Positions 8,951 to 20,200 of a DNA stretch of 64,000 nucleotides are shown one piece after another. The DNA is taken from assembly GCF_000350225.1 (NCBI RefSeq), contig NW_005178937.1, positions 186,001 through 250,000 on the forward strand. The letters run 5' to 3'. Within the stretch, counting starts at the first letter, position 1, and each line of letters begins with the position of its first letter. This DNA comes from Chondrus crispus (taxonomy: Eukaryota > Rhodophyta > Florideophyceae > Gigartinales > Gigartinaceae). The translations under genes and the position numbers were made by a program. Under the pieces are notes generated by a model that was given only the letters and a program-made list of their open reading frames with translations, was not told where the DNA came from and searched no databases.

Positions 8951-11404
8951 GTGGAGTTGTACGACGGTACGAAGGTACCCATCGTTCGGAAACCGGCTCG
9001 TCGTGCCGCGGACCACCCTCCGCTCCCCTCCGAGCGGGAGTATTCCCCCACAGCAGGGCGTATTTCCCCCAAGCTTAAGGTCGCCCGTGCAGTGGATATC
9101 CCCGCCGGTACCCAAACGTGGGTTTACGTCACCAACGGAAGGAGTGGACTCTCGGTCGTAGAGCCGAACCCGCAATTATATGCGAAGCACAGAGTCTCCA
9201 TCTCCAACGGAGTGGTTCACCTCTCCCCGTTGCAGGAGTTTCGGGTCTTGGTGGCCAACTTCTCAGCAGCCACCAAGAGATTATCGAAGAACCAATTAGT
9301 GGGTTTCGTATCCCCCCATCCCCGCGCGATGATCCGCACGGCGATGCCGTTAGACACAGTTCTTGCCGCGGAATTTCACGAGGGGGGCCCGCCGGTACAG
9401 AACGACGACTCCCCTTGGCCAACCTCCTCAACCCCGGAGTCGGACTCCCATCCCATGGATGTCGTCCCCCTCGACCACCTGCCGCCGCACCAGCGTAGGC
9501 AGGTCAGCACCATGCTCACGCCATACGCGGGCATGTGGAACGGGACTCTGGGCGAGGTTCGCGCGACAAACCACCGCATTGAGCTCACCCCCGGCGCTAG
9601 GCCGTTCCGTTGCCAACCGTATCGGGCAGGACCACGCGCCCGAGAGGCGGAACAAGCCTCGGTTGACGAGATGTTGGCTAACGGGGTGATCACCCGGTCG
9701 AAATCCGAATGGGCGCCGCCTGTCGTCCTCATCCCCAAGCAGGATGGAAGCCTCCGTTTTTGTGTCGACTACCGTCGACTAAACGCTCTCACCGTGCGAG
9801 ACACGTACCCCATTCCTCGCATGGACGAGTGTCTAGACTCCCTCGGGGAGGCCAAGGTGTTCACCACCTTGGATTGTAACTCCGGCTACTGGCAAATTCC
9901 AGTAGCCAAGGAGGATAGAGCAAAAACCACGTTTACGTGCCATGCTGGGACGTTTCAGTTCAACCGAATGCCCTTCGGCCTGATGAACGCCCCGGCTACA
10001 TTTCAAATAATGTTGGATATTCTCCTCTCCGGCTACCGATGGAAGAGTTGCTTGATTTACTTGGACGACATAATTATTTTCTCCAAGGATCACGACTCCC
10101 ATCTCAAGGATGTGGAGGTTTTACTCCAAGCCCTACAACAGGAGGGTTTATCACTTAAGCTCAAAAAGTGTAAGTTTTTCCAAGACTCGGTAGAGTACTT
10201 GGGACATATCATTCGACCGGGGGAACTGCAAGTTCACCCGAAGAATGTCAAAGCGCTCTCCGAAGCGACCACCCCACGGACCCAAACGGAGCTCCGCTCC
10301 TTTTTGGGAATGTGTAATGTATACCGACGATTTGTCGCCCACTTCGCTAACATAGCGGCGCCTCTGACGGCTATGCTCCGCAAGGGAGAACCAGATCTCC
10401 TTCCCACCTTTGCGGAGGTCCAAACTACGGCCTTCAACACGTTGAAGGAGTGCCTAATATCCCCCCCGGTGTTGAAGCTTCCTCGCCTCGGGTTACCCTC
10501 CTCGCTCGATACCGATGCGTCAGACGCTCAACTGGGTTGTACCTTGCTACAAACCCATGAGGATGGGCACCGATACCCGGTTGCATATTGGTCCCGCACG
10601 CTATCTACAGCGGAACGCAATTACTCGACGACCGAGAAAGAATACTTCGCCATCGTATGGGCGATTCAAACGCTGCGGCCCTACCTGGAACGCGAGCGGT
10701 TTACGGTCAACACCGATCACCATGCTCTCAGGTGGCTCATGAACCTCGTCGATGCGAGTGGTCGACTTGCCCGGTGGCGCTTGCGCCTTGCCGAATATGA
10801 ATTCGACGTTACCTACGTGAAGGGAATCAAGAATTGCCTTGCCGACGCTTTAAGTCGTATACCCTCCACGGGGGGTACTACCGTCCCGGTGGACGAGGAG
10901 ATACCTTGTCACTCAGCTTTGGACCTTGAGGACGATCCTCTGTTCACAGAGGAAAATGATGACGACCCTGGTGTCGACGTGACATCCGGCTGTTATGCCT
11001 TGGAATCCCCGGCATCAAAGGCCGCGCTGACGCACGACGATTTTTCGCGGGAGCAACTCTCCGATCCCCTGTGTAAGGAGGTGGCTTCCCGTCTTGCGAA
11101 GGGGGAGGGTTCCGCCCAACTCCGTTTGTCACGGTTCTTCATCAACACAGAAGGTTTAATTTGTCGAAAAGCCCACCTGGATGGTGTCGAACAAATTGTC
11201 GTCCCAATAACCCTCCGTGACAGGGTGTTGTATTTATCGCATATCCCGCCACCTCAGGTCACCCTGGAGGTCGGCGTTTATTCTACACGCTCCGGCAGCG
11301 GTATTACTGGCCAAGCATGTTGGTCGATGCCTATTCCACAGTCCAGATGTGTCCCGACTGCGCCAAGGCCCGCATCAAATTGCGTAAACACAACTCAGAA
11401 TTGA
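8951..11404 (+). CDS. Element 2 reverse transcriptase, RNase H and integrase N-terminus
   Basis: This is an 817-codon open stretch of Ty3/gypsy Pol. Its order is the protease-RT linker (residues of about 1-190), RT (FCVDYRRLNALTVRDTYPIP; YLDD encoded at 10058-10069), the connection (LRSFLGMCNVYRRFVAHFANIA), RNase H (DTDASDAQLG; RNYSTTEKEYFAIVWAIQTLRPY; HHALRWLMNL) and the start of integrase. RT motifs and the four RNase H acidic regions look intact. Near 11255 the zinc-finger HHCC region shifts frame: SGHPGGRRLFYTLRQRYYWP is in another frame. The last 50 or so residues of the open frame are therefore not family sequence. Chromovirus class is shown by the downstream chromodomain. Confidence 0.92.
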   Translation: MELYDGTKVPIVRKPARRAADHPPLPSEREYSPTAGRISPKLKVARAVDIPAGTQTWVYVTNGRSGLSVVEPNPQLYAKHRVSISNGVVHLSPLQEFRVLVANFSAATKRLSKNQLVGFVSPHPRAMIRTAMPLDTVLAAEFHEGGPPVQNDDSPWPTSSTPESDSHPMDVVPLDHLPPHQRRQVSTMLTPYAGMWNGTLGEVRATNHRIELTPGARPFRCQPYRAGPRAREAEQASVDEMLANGVITRSKSEWAPPVVLIPKQDGSLRFCVDYRRLNALTVRDTYPIPRMDECLDSLGEAKVFTTLDCNSGYWQIPVAKEDRAKTTFTCHAGTFQFNRMPFGLMNAPATFQIMLDILLSGYRWKSCLIYLDDIIIFSKDHDSHLKDVEVLLQALQQEGLSLKLKKCKFFQDSVEYLGHIIRPGELQVHPKNVKALSEATTPRTQTELRSFLGMCNVYRRFVAHFANIAAPLTAMLRKGEPDLLPTFAEVQTTAFNTLKECLISPPVLKLPRLGLPSSLDTDASDAQLGCTLLQTHEDGHRYPVAYWSRTLSTAERNYSTTEKEYFAIVWAIQTLRPYLERERFTVNTDHHALRWLMNLVDASGRLARWRLRLAEYEFDVTYVKGIKNCLADALSRIPSTGGTTVPVDEEIPCHSALDLEDDPLFTEENDDDPGVDVTSGCYALESPASKAALTHDDFSREQLSDPLCKEVASRLAKGEGSAQLRLSRFFINTEGLICRKAHLDGVEQIVVPITLRDRVLYLSHIPPPQVTLEVGVYSTRSGSGITGQACWSMPIPQSRCVPTAPRPASNCVNTTQN

Positions 11405-12678
11405 AGACGTTCCCTCAATCAGGCCCCCTGGAGTACATCGCAATTGATATCCTTGGAGAACTACCCCGAACCCCAAGAGGACATCGTTACCTCTTGGTGA
11501 TGACGGACCGTTACTCCAAGTTAACCCGAACCGTACCCTTACGGAAAATCACCGCCGAGACAGTAGCTCAGGCGTTCATTTCACACTGAGTCTTCGTTTA
11601 CGGAGCCCCAGTGAAGCTCCTCTCCGACAACGGGAGTCAATTCACTTCGAGGTTCTTCCTCGCAGTGTGCAAAATCCTCTCTCTTGAGAGTGTGTTCACA
11701 ACCGCATATCACCCCCAGACTAATGGGCAGGTGGAAAGATTCAACAGAACGTTGGTCTCAACTCTACGGCACTATCTGGCCGATAACCAACGTGACTGGG
11801 ACCAGTACACGGATGCCCTCACCTATGGCTACAACTGCACGGTCAACCGCATGATCGGCATGAGGCCATTTGAGCTGGTTTTATCCCGGACGCCGAGTCC
11901 GTTGTCCCTGCAGCAAACTCCGCTGTTGGCACCCTCCGCCTCATGGGCGCATTTTAAGTTCCGCTTCCTCGCGTGGTTGCGCGGCCTCATGGCTACGGCT
12001 GACAAGAACCTACGCGCCGGACAGGAACGCTACAAGGACGACTTTGACAAGCGGATTCGACTCCCTACGCCGGAATATCAAGTAGGGGACCAAGTCCTCG
12101 TTAACCGGGAAGCGGCATTACGCTCAGAGGAGCGAACCGACAAGGATCGGGTGAACAACAAACTTGCATCGCGCACTGAGGGACCGTTCCCCGTGGTAAA
12201 GGTGGATGACCATACTGTCACCGTCCTTCGAGGTACGGGGCTGAAGGACAGAATCTCTCGAGATAGAGTCGTCAAGGCTCCCCCGCTACGCAACGCGGTA
12301 GGGGGCGCTACGCCCTCGTTGGCCGATCAGCGCGATGATGGGGAATCCCCGTCGTCGGACACGACTCCCATCCGAGGGAGAGGCATTGAGGGACAGTTGG
12401 GTAATCTACCGCTCGACGACCTCGAGCCGGCGGAGGACGCCACCACCCCGGCGTCTTCCCCCGCGCACGCTCCGGGACTGATGGATGCCCTGACCAGCGG
12501 AACGGCGGAGCGGGTTATATCTCGACTCGCTCCCACCCCCCCCCCAGGTAAGGGAGGTTCCATCGTCGAACCGAAAGGCTGCGGCTACTGCATCGGCGAG
12601 AGAAAAACGGGCACCCCGCAGTGCGCCGGGGGCGCCCGGAAATGCGCGCACACCCCCCCGAGCCGCGACCTCCAATGA
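11255..12678 (+). pseudogene. Element 2 integrase
   Basis: After the frameshift near 11255 the integrase continues in frame 1: HHCC region ending CPDCAKARIKLRKH, then the catalytic core AIDILGELP (Asp), LLSDNGSQF (Asp) and NGQVERFNRTL (Glu). A TGA at 11587-11589 interrupts the core where relatives have Trp (FISH-stop-VFVYGAP). The C-terminal part includes the GPY-type segment TEGPFPVVKVDDHTVTVL. From about residue 200 after the stop it becomes Pro/Ser/Thr-rich, and the open frame ends at 12678 in sequence that no longer looks like the family. Confidence 0.88.
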
Positions 12679-12760
12679 CACGTGTCGCGCCCGAGGGAGA
12701 AATGGCGTCCCGCCAAGATGGGCGAAGGGCAGCTTACACGATCGGGCCACGCTTGCTCCC

Positions 12761-13162
12761 TTGCGAGAGACACCCGAACCTTCCGCACCGACACCCGCGA
12801 GGCGAGCCGTCCAACAGGCCCTGTCGGAGGCCATACCGGCCCTTGCCGCGAGGTGTGCCTTTAACATCAGCGGCGCTGGCCTACCACCGTCGCCGGCCCC
12901 ACCTCCGCCGCGTTCTCCGACCTCCCCGGGAGTGTTACCCACCGAGTACGTCGTAGAATCCCTCTCCGGGCATGCCGCCGGCTCGGACGGAATTCCGGTG
13001 TTTCGCGTTCACTGGTATGGCTATTCTACGGACGGCGACACCTGGGAACCAGCCCACCACGTTGACTACAATACTGTCGTACGTTACTGTCGAGGCAAGC
13101 ACCTGCGGGTACCCGCTCGGTCACTATGGGACCGGCCCGACAGCGTCGGTATGCAGCATTAG
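12761..13162 (+). pseudogene. Element 2 chromodomain
   Basis: The C-terminal chromodomain of the polyprotein is now in a different frame from the integrase. Its core reads YVVESLSGH...VFRVHWYGYSTDGDTWEPAHHV, with the aromatic-rich W-Y-G-Y and the TWEP motif. It ends in a short basic tail before a TAG at 13160-13162. In chromoviruses this domain binds modified histones and guides integration. The first 50 residues of the open frame are Pro/Arg-rich and of unknown value. The frame change against the integrase lies between about 12600 and 12761. Confidence 0.85.
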
Positions 13163-13169
13163 CCCCGGC

Positions 13170-13698
13170 AGAAGAGGCCGCGGATAACGTCTCGTACAAC
13201 GAGGACGGTGACCTCGCAGAAGCGAGAAGGACGGGATTCGTCAGTTCGAAGTGTCGAAGGGAAAGGCCGCCTCCCGTACCAAGGAGGGAACTCGCACATA
13301 TACCGGGGTCATGACTCGCGGTGAAAGAGGATGCCGGATGCCTAACTCGTAGCCGAGGGGCTAATACTCGCTCGATCGAGGCATGACCCGCGGTTACGGC
13401 GGTAACAACTTATTACCTCGTTGAACGAGGGACCCCCCCTCGTCAATTCGAGGTTGTGATTCTTCCACCCGATGAGGTGCCGATACTCGCCCGCTCGAGG
13501 CATGACGCACGTTGACAGCGGTGTCAACCTACTACCTCATGCAACGAGGGCGCCCCTTTCCCCCCGTCAATTCGGAGTGGTGACTCCCTCCTCGACGAGG
13601 TACAACTACTCGCACGGGCGAGGCAGGCCCGCAACTCCGCCGGATGACCGCGAGGGTAGACCTCGCAAGTTCGAGACCGCGACTCGCGAGAGCGAGAG
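13170..13698 (+). repeat. Tandem repeat in the tail of element 2
   Basis: Untranslated tail of element 2. It contains an imperfect tandem repeat of roughly 118 bp. Copy one covers about 13366-13481, copy two about 13482-13600, and a partial third starts near 13603. Each copy carries ACTCGC...CGAGGCATGAC, a run of TACCTC, and a C-rich stretch ending CGTCAATTCG. A purine-rich stretch (GCGAGAGCGAGAG) immediately precedes the LTR at 13699. No gene is seen here. Confidence 0.75.
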
Positions 13699-14636
13699 TG
13701 TAGTGCAATACCCGTCTCGGGTAGGGGGGAGGAAGGAAGTGAAAAAGGAAAAAACTGGATACTGTAGTCCGGGGTTGGGGGACACGCGTGTGCGACGAAG
13801 CGCACGATCATTTTAATTATTTAATTTTATTTACTAATTAGATCTAGAATCTAGAGCCGGGAGCTACTGTACTCGCCCCGGCGGGGCTCTATATAACTTA
13901 GCCCTTTGACCGAACAAGTCAATAAACCAACCCGAGTTGCCAGAGTCTGATATCGCCTTGGTTGAAGTCCGTCTTTCACAAGACATTCCCTTTAACTACA
14001 GATTACTTTATCCTTTGCGCTCGGGGGTCCGCTTTTTCCTTATCCATTTTTCCTTTGTTTCCCTATCCTAATTTCCCTTAATCTTGAGTTGGTCCCACTC
14101 TGTAGGATTGCGATCCGCAACGTGACGTCATTTGCCATCGGGCTTTTGTGTTGGTGCACCAGTGGTGCTTTTCTCAGTGTTGGTTCCATCGGAATCTGGT
14201 TGCGACCGATCCGTTGTTGGTACTTTGCCATCGGGCAGTACGACGGTGTAGCGCTGCTACGTTTTCTTCTTTCCCGACGGGCTACGTTGCGACGTCCCCG
14301 TCGAAGACCTTATCAAGGGTATAAGGTGTACAAGGCGCTCTTCGAGCATTGGATTTACGACCCATCGGACCAGGTTTACCTAAACATCCCTCCGAACTCG
14401 TCGACCAGTTGCCTTTACAAGTCTCTACCACCATTTACCGATCCCGGGCTGGGCCCTTCTCTTTGCCCCCCCCTATCAGGGATCCGAGCTACTGCGGGCC
14501 GCAAACCCGCTTAAAGAGGACAGGGAGCTTCGAACACTCCGTAGCGCTGTGCCGTTGGCAGTTGTTGTTTTTGTTGCTGTTGTTTGTGTTGGACCGTCGG
14601 ACCTTGGTCTCTGCCTAACAGGCGCATTGCACTACA
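13699..14636 (+). mobile_element. LTR (family B), 5' LTR of element 3
   Basis: 938 bp starting TGTAGTGCAATACCCG and ending GCATTGCACTACA, with 11-bp inverted ends. It is homologous to the solo LTR at 2472-3335. A TATA box (TCTATATAA, 13888-13896) follows a GC-rich stretch, so transcription should start shortly after. A primer-binding-like site follows it, which marks it as the 5' LTR of element 3 rather than the 3' LTR of element 2. The flanking pentamers (GAGAG and AAAGT) do not match, as expected for one LTR of a pair. No second LTR of this family was found downstream of element 3. Confidence 0.88.
13888..13896 (+). promoter_or_regulatory. TATA box of the family B LTR
   Basis: TCTATATAA sits 189 bp into the LTR, directly after the GC-rich GCCCCGGCGGGGC palindrome. 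The same arrangement is conserved in the solo LTR on the minus strand near 3138-3146, which supports it as the element promoter. Confidence 0.6.
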
Positions 14637-14906
14637 AAAGTGGTCTCCCGACCTAGAATTTTTGTCTACTGTGCAGGAGACCTGATCAAGAATTTTGCCT
14701 ACGAAAGTCCAGGTCTGGGGACGCACTTCAAAAGTGGTCTCCTGACCTAGAATTTTTGTCTACTGTTCAGGAAACCCGACCTAGAATTTTTGTCGACGAC
14801 AGTCTCGGTCTGGAGACACTCTACAAAAGTGGTCTGGGTAACGGACTCTTTTTTTATTTTCTTTTGTCTGTAACTTTTTTGCTGCGTAGGTCCGCTCGTA
14901 CGAGCG
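14637..14906 (+). repeat. Element 3 leader with repeated primer-site segments
   Basis: The leader between the LTR and gag contains AAAGTGGTCTCCCGACCTAG followed by AATTTTTGTC at 14637, the same with one change (TCCTGACC) near 14733, a third CGACCTAGAATTTTTGTC near 14778 and a short AAAAGTGGTCTGG near 14824. Spacing of the first two is about 95 bp. The first copy occupies the expected primer-binding position and matches the site in element 2. The rest is a T-rich stretch just before the gag ATG. Confidence 0.7.
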
Positions 14907-17213
14907 ATGTCAACAAGCGCACCCGGGGACGTCGGTCCCGGGGCGAGTAGAAGCGGATCGGCACGAGCGTCGAGGATCCCGAGGGGTCCTCGCACCCGGA
15001 GCCAGGCCAATACGGCCACGGACCCCGGAGATCAAGAATCCCCTACGGGGATAGCCGCCGACAAGACTGACCTCGACGAGAAGTTGGAGAAGATGAGCAG
15101 CGAAATTCGTGAAGAAGCGAAGAAAAATCTCGAGGCTGAATTAGCCCTCGTCCGGAAGCAACTAGAGTTGCAAGCATCCGAGTTCCACACCGTTTTGGGA
15201 GAGCTGTCGGCTCGAGTGGATCTCGTCGAGAAGGAGCGAGGTGAGGCGACCGACGGTCTGGAGCCGGAGGTCCTAGCCTCGTTGAAAATTTCGGTCAAGG
15301 ACGCGAGGCGCGACGCGAATCAAGCCTTGGAGTCCTTAGGAAAACTTACAACAAGCATCGATGACCGATTCGATCGCGCCGCGCAACGTCTCAAGGACCT
15401 CGAGCAGGCCGCGGATCAAGCTCCGCAAGGATCGGACGACGAGCCGCTCCCTTCGGGTAGAGAGGGCGACCGTCGGTCGAAGAAGGACAAGCCCGCTCGG
15501 CAGCGGAGTTCTAAGTCGAAGCCCTCGAAGAAGGACAAGCGACGTGCAAGCAAGGGTCACTGTAGTGACGATCCCGAGAACCGCGACTCACAGTCGGAGT
15601 CGCTGGGTCCCTCCGAAGATGGTAACGGCGGTTCGTCGAACCATTCAGGCGATTCCGAACGCCGTTCAGAGGACGGAAACGCAATTTCGTCAAGCAACAA
15701 AATTTCCTCCAGACGAGGCGGAGTCACTTCGTCCGCCTCGCGGAGAGACAAGGACGCGGAGCCCGAAGATGTCGCAACGCGGCGCGGGCCGCGATGGGAG
15801 GAGTTGGAGGAGCTGAATCCGACCAACTACCTCATCAAGAAATTAATTTCGTACCGAACGTACCGCTTGCGGAACCCGCAGACATATTTGTCAAGTTCCC
15901 GGCGGACCGCCGTGCGAAAAATTAGGAGAGATATTCCGCCTAAGGTGAAGAAGGACAACACGTTCACAGGAGAGGACGGGGTCCTTGTGTTGGATTTTTT
16001 GGCAAAGTTAGTTCAAGAGTTTGATACTCAAGAAATGAACGAGGGGCAAGCGATCCGCCTGTTGCCTGAATTTTTAAGCGGCATCGCCTTGAGACAGTAC
16101 ACTTCGGTGTCTCAGACGGACGGGGCCCATCACGGAAAGATATCCGTTTGGCCGGAGGCCGTACAGTGGTTGTTGAGGTGTTTTGCAACCGACGAGGCGA
16201 TCCGTCAAGCCGTGCTCGCATTGCGAGAAGTTCAGCAAAGACCGTCTGAAGACGAGATGGAATTTTATATCCGTCTGACGGACGCAAGCAACCGATGTGG
16301 AAACGTATATTCGATGGAAGAACAGATGACGATGTTTGTTGAAGGACTCGATTCGAGTATCAAGCCGATGGTATCTCAATACCGACAAGACAATCGGGAC
16401 GTTTCGTTTTTGAGACTAGTTAATTACGCGAAGGCGCATGGCTCGGCTAGCCGCGCTAAGGACAAGAAGACCAAGAAGGTCACGATTCAGACGCCGTCGA
16501 CGTTCAGGGCGGGGAAGAAGCCGAGGGCTTCTTATCCCGGTCGCAAAAGTCACGCCGCAGTCCATTCAGCCGAGTCCATGTCCGCGTCAGATGAGCGCGG
16601 TGCGCATGGAAGTAGCGAAAATCACTACGAAGGAGCGTTAGTAGCCGAAGGCGAGTTCATTGAGCCATCGGAGGGCTACGGACACGAGCACTACGGGGAC
16701 AGCGGGTCGTCAACTTTACCCACGCCTGCATACACGACGGAGTCGTTTTCAGATCACACGAATCCCGTGATGATGTTTCGGGGGCGCGGCCACACGCCGG
16801 CGTCGCGCACTCCGATAGAAGACAAGGGTACGACGTTTCGAAGGCCAGGCTGGATGGGAAGGCCGCAACGTCAAGGAAGGCCGCCGGCCCGTGGAAGACC
16901 TAGGACGCCGTATCCCGTCAAGACGCACGGTCTAGTGTGCTATCATTGCTATGAAAAGGGGCACGCCGCGCCAACGTGCATTCTTTCCCTCCGGGAAATG
17001 CACCGAGTTTTGGAAAATTACGAGGCGTTGTCTCCGATGGAGAGGTTAGGGATACCATCGACGAGTTACCTGAAGGTCAAGAATTGGTTCGATTCGCAGA
17101 CGGCGAGAACGCCGAGTGCTTCAACGCCGAGGTCGAACCAACCCTACAGAGGGCCCACCGCGGGGCCCGTGCCGTCGGATGTGAGAAGGATCCCGCAGCG
17201 GCAGGAAAACTAG
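14907..17213 (+). CDS. Element 3 Gag
   Basis: An intact 768-residue Gag. The ATG at 14907 follows a T-rich leader. Residues of about 60-175 are strongly heptad-like (coiled coil). Residues of about 180-300 are a basic Lys/Ser/Arg/Asp-rich linker. The capsid-like core follows, with YRTYRLRNPQTYLSSSRR, VQWLLRCFATDEAIRQAVLALREVQQRP and MFVEGLDSSIKPMV. The zinc knuckle CYHCYEKGHAAPTC lies at about residues 675-690. It has no internal stop, unlike the Gag of element 2. The pol frame starts about 20 bases after the gag stop in a different frame, so the two are not joined by simple read-through. Confidence 0.92.
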   Translation: MSTSAPGDVGPGASRSGSARASRIPRGPRTRSQANTATDPGDQESPTGIAADKTDLDEKLEKMSSEIREEAKKNLEAELALVRKQLELQASEFHTVLGELSARVDLVEKERGEATDGLEPEVLASLKISVKDARRDANQALESLGKLTTSIDDRFDRAAQRLKDLEQAADQAPQGSDDEPLPSGREGDRRSKKDKPARQRSSKSKPSKKDKRRASKGHCSDDPENRDSQSESLGPSEDGNGGSSNHSGDSERRSEDGNAISSSNKISSRRGGVTSSASRRDKDAEPEDVATRRGPRWEELEELNPTNYLIKKLISYRTYRLRNPQTYLSSSRRTAVRKIRRDIPPKVKKDNTFTGEDGVLVLDFLAKLVQEFDTQEMNEGQAIRLLPEFLSGIALRQYTSVSQTDGAHHGKISVWPEAVQWLLRCFATDEAIRQAVLALREVQQRPSEDEMEFYIRLTDASNRCGNVYSMEEQMTMFVEGLDSSIKPMVSQYRQDNRDVSFLRLVNYAKAHGSASRAKDKKTKKVTIQTPSTFRAGKKPRASYPGRKSHAAVHSAESMSASDERGAHGSSENHYEGALVAEGEFIEPSEGYGHEHYGDSGSSTLPTPAYTTESFSDHTNPVMMFRGRGHTPASRTPIEDKGTTFRRPGWMGRPQRQGRPPARGRPRTPYPVKTHGLVCYHCYEKGHAAPTCILSLREMHRVLENYEALSPMERLGIPSTSYLKVKNWFDSQTARTPSASTPRSNQPYRGPTAGPVPSDVRRIPQRQEN

Positions 17214-17232
17214 AGAGGGGAATCTTGCATGA

Positions 17233-20200
17233 GTCCCAAGAGGCACAGGGTCGACGTACTGTGCCCGGGGCTCAGCCCGTTCCCCGTCTCTAAAGAAAAA
17301 TTCAGGCCTCGAGGAGGAGGTTGTTGGATTGGTGGATAAGCCCAAAGGGCCAGCTCAAGTCAAGAAAATTTTGAGCCGAGCCCGAGATCATCCGCTGGAA
17401 GAAGTTCGAAGACCCTGGTACAGGGTTAAGCGAAGGGAGTGTCCCGAGAAGATTTTGGTGCTTGCGCGAAAAACCCACAAAGTTTACGCGGATATTGGAC
17501 CAACAGTCGGATTGATGAGCCGGGTGTTGTCTGTTTTAGACACCGGCGCGGGACCAAACCTTGTGCGAAAATCGGAACTCCCAGCTGGAATAGAATCTCT
17601 AGTGTCCTACGGACCGACCCAAGATATCTGCGACGCGAACAATAGGCCACTCGGGACTCTCGGCACAATTAGAATGCCTGTGAGGCTTGGAAAATTTGTG
17701 GCCGCAGCCAAGTTTATTGTATGCGAAAAACTAGCCGTCCCGCTAATTCTAGGCGCGGACTACTGTGACCGGTTTGTGGAAGCAATTTATCCAAGGAAGA
17801 AAACGGTTGAGTTGGCGGATTTCTCGGAGGTTCCGATAGTTAGGCGGTTCTCGACGATAAAAGGGAAGAAGAATCTCGTCGCGGGAGAGGACGAGAATGA
17901 TGGAAAGGGGGAGCGAATTTCCCCTAAGGTAAAAGTGGCAAGAGCCACGACCATCGAGCCAGGGACGCAACGCGTCGTGGAATGCACCTCGAAGAGGGCG
18001 GGCTTGGTGGTGGTTCAGCCGTACTCGTCGTTGTACGAAAGGCACGGGTTGACGTGCACGAATGGTGTCGTTCAGGTTGAGCCTGACAGGCCATTTCGTT
18101 TACTCGTTGCGAATTTTAGGACGTACCCTGTCAGGGTGCAAAAAGGCAAAGTGGTGGCAGAATTATTACCGCACCTGAGAGCCACGCTCGAGAGCAAAAC
18201 CACCATTGGTGAAGTTCTCGGAATTCAAGAAAGGAAGAACGAAAATTTTCCTAATTCCCCCAAGACGCCTACGGGCGAGACAAGAGGCCAACCGTCGGAG
18301 CAAGCGCGCGAGGACCAGCCAGAAGAACGGTCGGCAGGGATCTCCGCGTCGGCATCTACGAAGCCGCAACGCAGGATTGAGCCGCCACCGCCGGACGTGG
18401 AGGACCTCGACCTGAGCCAGGTGCCGGAACGGCTGCGCGAGCGGTTCCGTCGGATGTTGAAGAAGTATTCAAGGATGTGGGATGGGACGCTTGGCGAAAT
18501 TAATACCACCGTCCATCGGATCGAGTTGATACCCTAGACTCGCCCCATCGCACAAGCCCCGTATCGGACCGGACCTAAAGCGCGCGAAGTAGAAGATGCA
18601 GAGGTGCAGAAGATGTTGGGGGCAGGAGTGATAGAACCAGCGCAGTCAAAATGGGCGTCGCCCGTGTTGCTGGTGCCAAAGCCGGATGGGTCAATGCGTT
18701 TTTGCGTAGACTACCGCAGGCTGAACGCAGTAACGGTGAAGGACACGTACCCCTTACCGCGCATGGATGAGTGCATGGACTCGCTTGGTGACACCAAGGT
18801 TTTCTCCGCGTTGGACGCGATCTCGGGATATTGGCAGATGCCTATCCCTGAGCGCGACCGCGACAAGACCGCATTTTCGTGTCACTCAGGACTGTATCGC
18901 TTCTCAAGAATGCCCTTCCGGCTAACCAACGCGTCAGCGACGTTCCAGAGAGCAATGGATATCCTGCTCTCTCCGTTCCGTTGGAAATGCTGTTTGGTGT
19001 ATCTAGACGACATAATAATTTTTAGCAAGTAGTGGGAGGAGCACATCGTGCACGTGGATGAAATACTTTCCGTATTGGAAAAGGCAGGTGTCAAGCTCAA
19101 GCTTCGCAAGTGCGAATTTTTCGTGGAAAAGATCAAGTACCTGGGCCACGTCGTCCGCCCAGGTACGCTAGAAGTCGATGTCGCGCGCACCGCCGCGTTG
19201 GAACAAGTGCGGTACCCGCGAACACAGACACAGCTCAGGAGCTTCCTGGGACTCTGCAATGTCTACCGCAGGTTCGTTCCGCATTATGCGAAAATCGCGC
19301 GGCCTCTAAACCAACTACTGAAGAAAGGACAACCGGTCCAGTTGGAAGAATTCGACGAACCGTGCAAGAAAGCTTTTCATAAGGTCAAGGACGCCATCTT
19401 GGCACCGCCGGTGTTGGCGCGGCCGAAGAAGGACCTACCCTACTCCGTAGATACCGATGCAAGCGACTACCAAATAGGCGCTGCACTATTTCAAACACAC
19501 CCGGATGCGCAACGCAAACCCATCGGGTTCCTTTCAAGAACGTTAGCCGCAGCCGAGAGAAACTATTCGGTATCAGAAAATGAATGTCTAGCGGTAATTT
19601 GGGCCGTACAGACCTTAAGACCATATCTATATGGCGAGCACTTCGTCGTGCATACCGACCATGCCTCATTGAGGTGGTTGATGAACGTAACCGACCCCAG
19701 CGGGAGATTAATCCGATGGAGGCTCCGCCTCTCGGAATTCGATTTTGAAATCAAGTACAAAAAGGGAAAGGCTAACAGCCAGGCGGACGCTTTGTCAAGG
19801 TTGCGAACCGCAGGAGAAACCGTCGACGAAATCGACGACGAAATCCCTTGCTTTATGGCCGAACCGGCCGAGGGTACAGTGGAGGACGAGGAAACTATTG
19901 ACGCGGCAGACGACATCCTCGCTCTTGAGGGGGGGACCGCCCCTGATCGCCTCGATCAATTCCAAGCTGTCACTCCGGAGGAGCTCATTCGCAGGCAAGC
20001 CGTCGACCCCTTCTGCAACTGCATCAAGGAAGAAATGGACGCCGGAAAGGTGAGAACGTTCAGCACGGAGACCGAGGAACTCGAAGGAACTCTATGCCGT
20101 ACCGCAGCAGAGTTTGTACAAGTGGTAATACCACAATCGTTAAGGGACCGCGTCCTAGGGTTGAGCCACTACGCAAAATTGGCAGGCCACCCGGGAGGCA

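Noticed and set aside
13163-13698. 3' LTR of element 2
   Set aside because: No similarity to 5340-5999. The region contains tandem repeats and leads straight into the family B LTR, which belongs to element 3.
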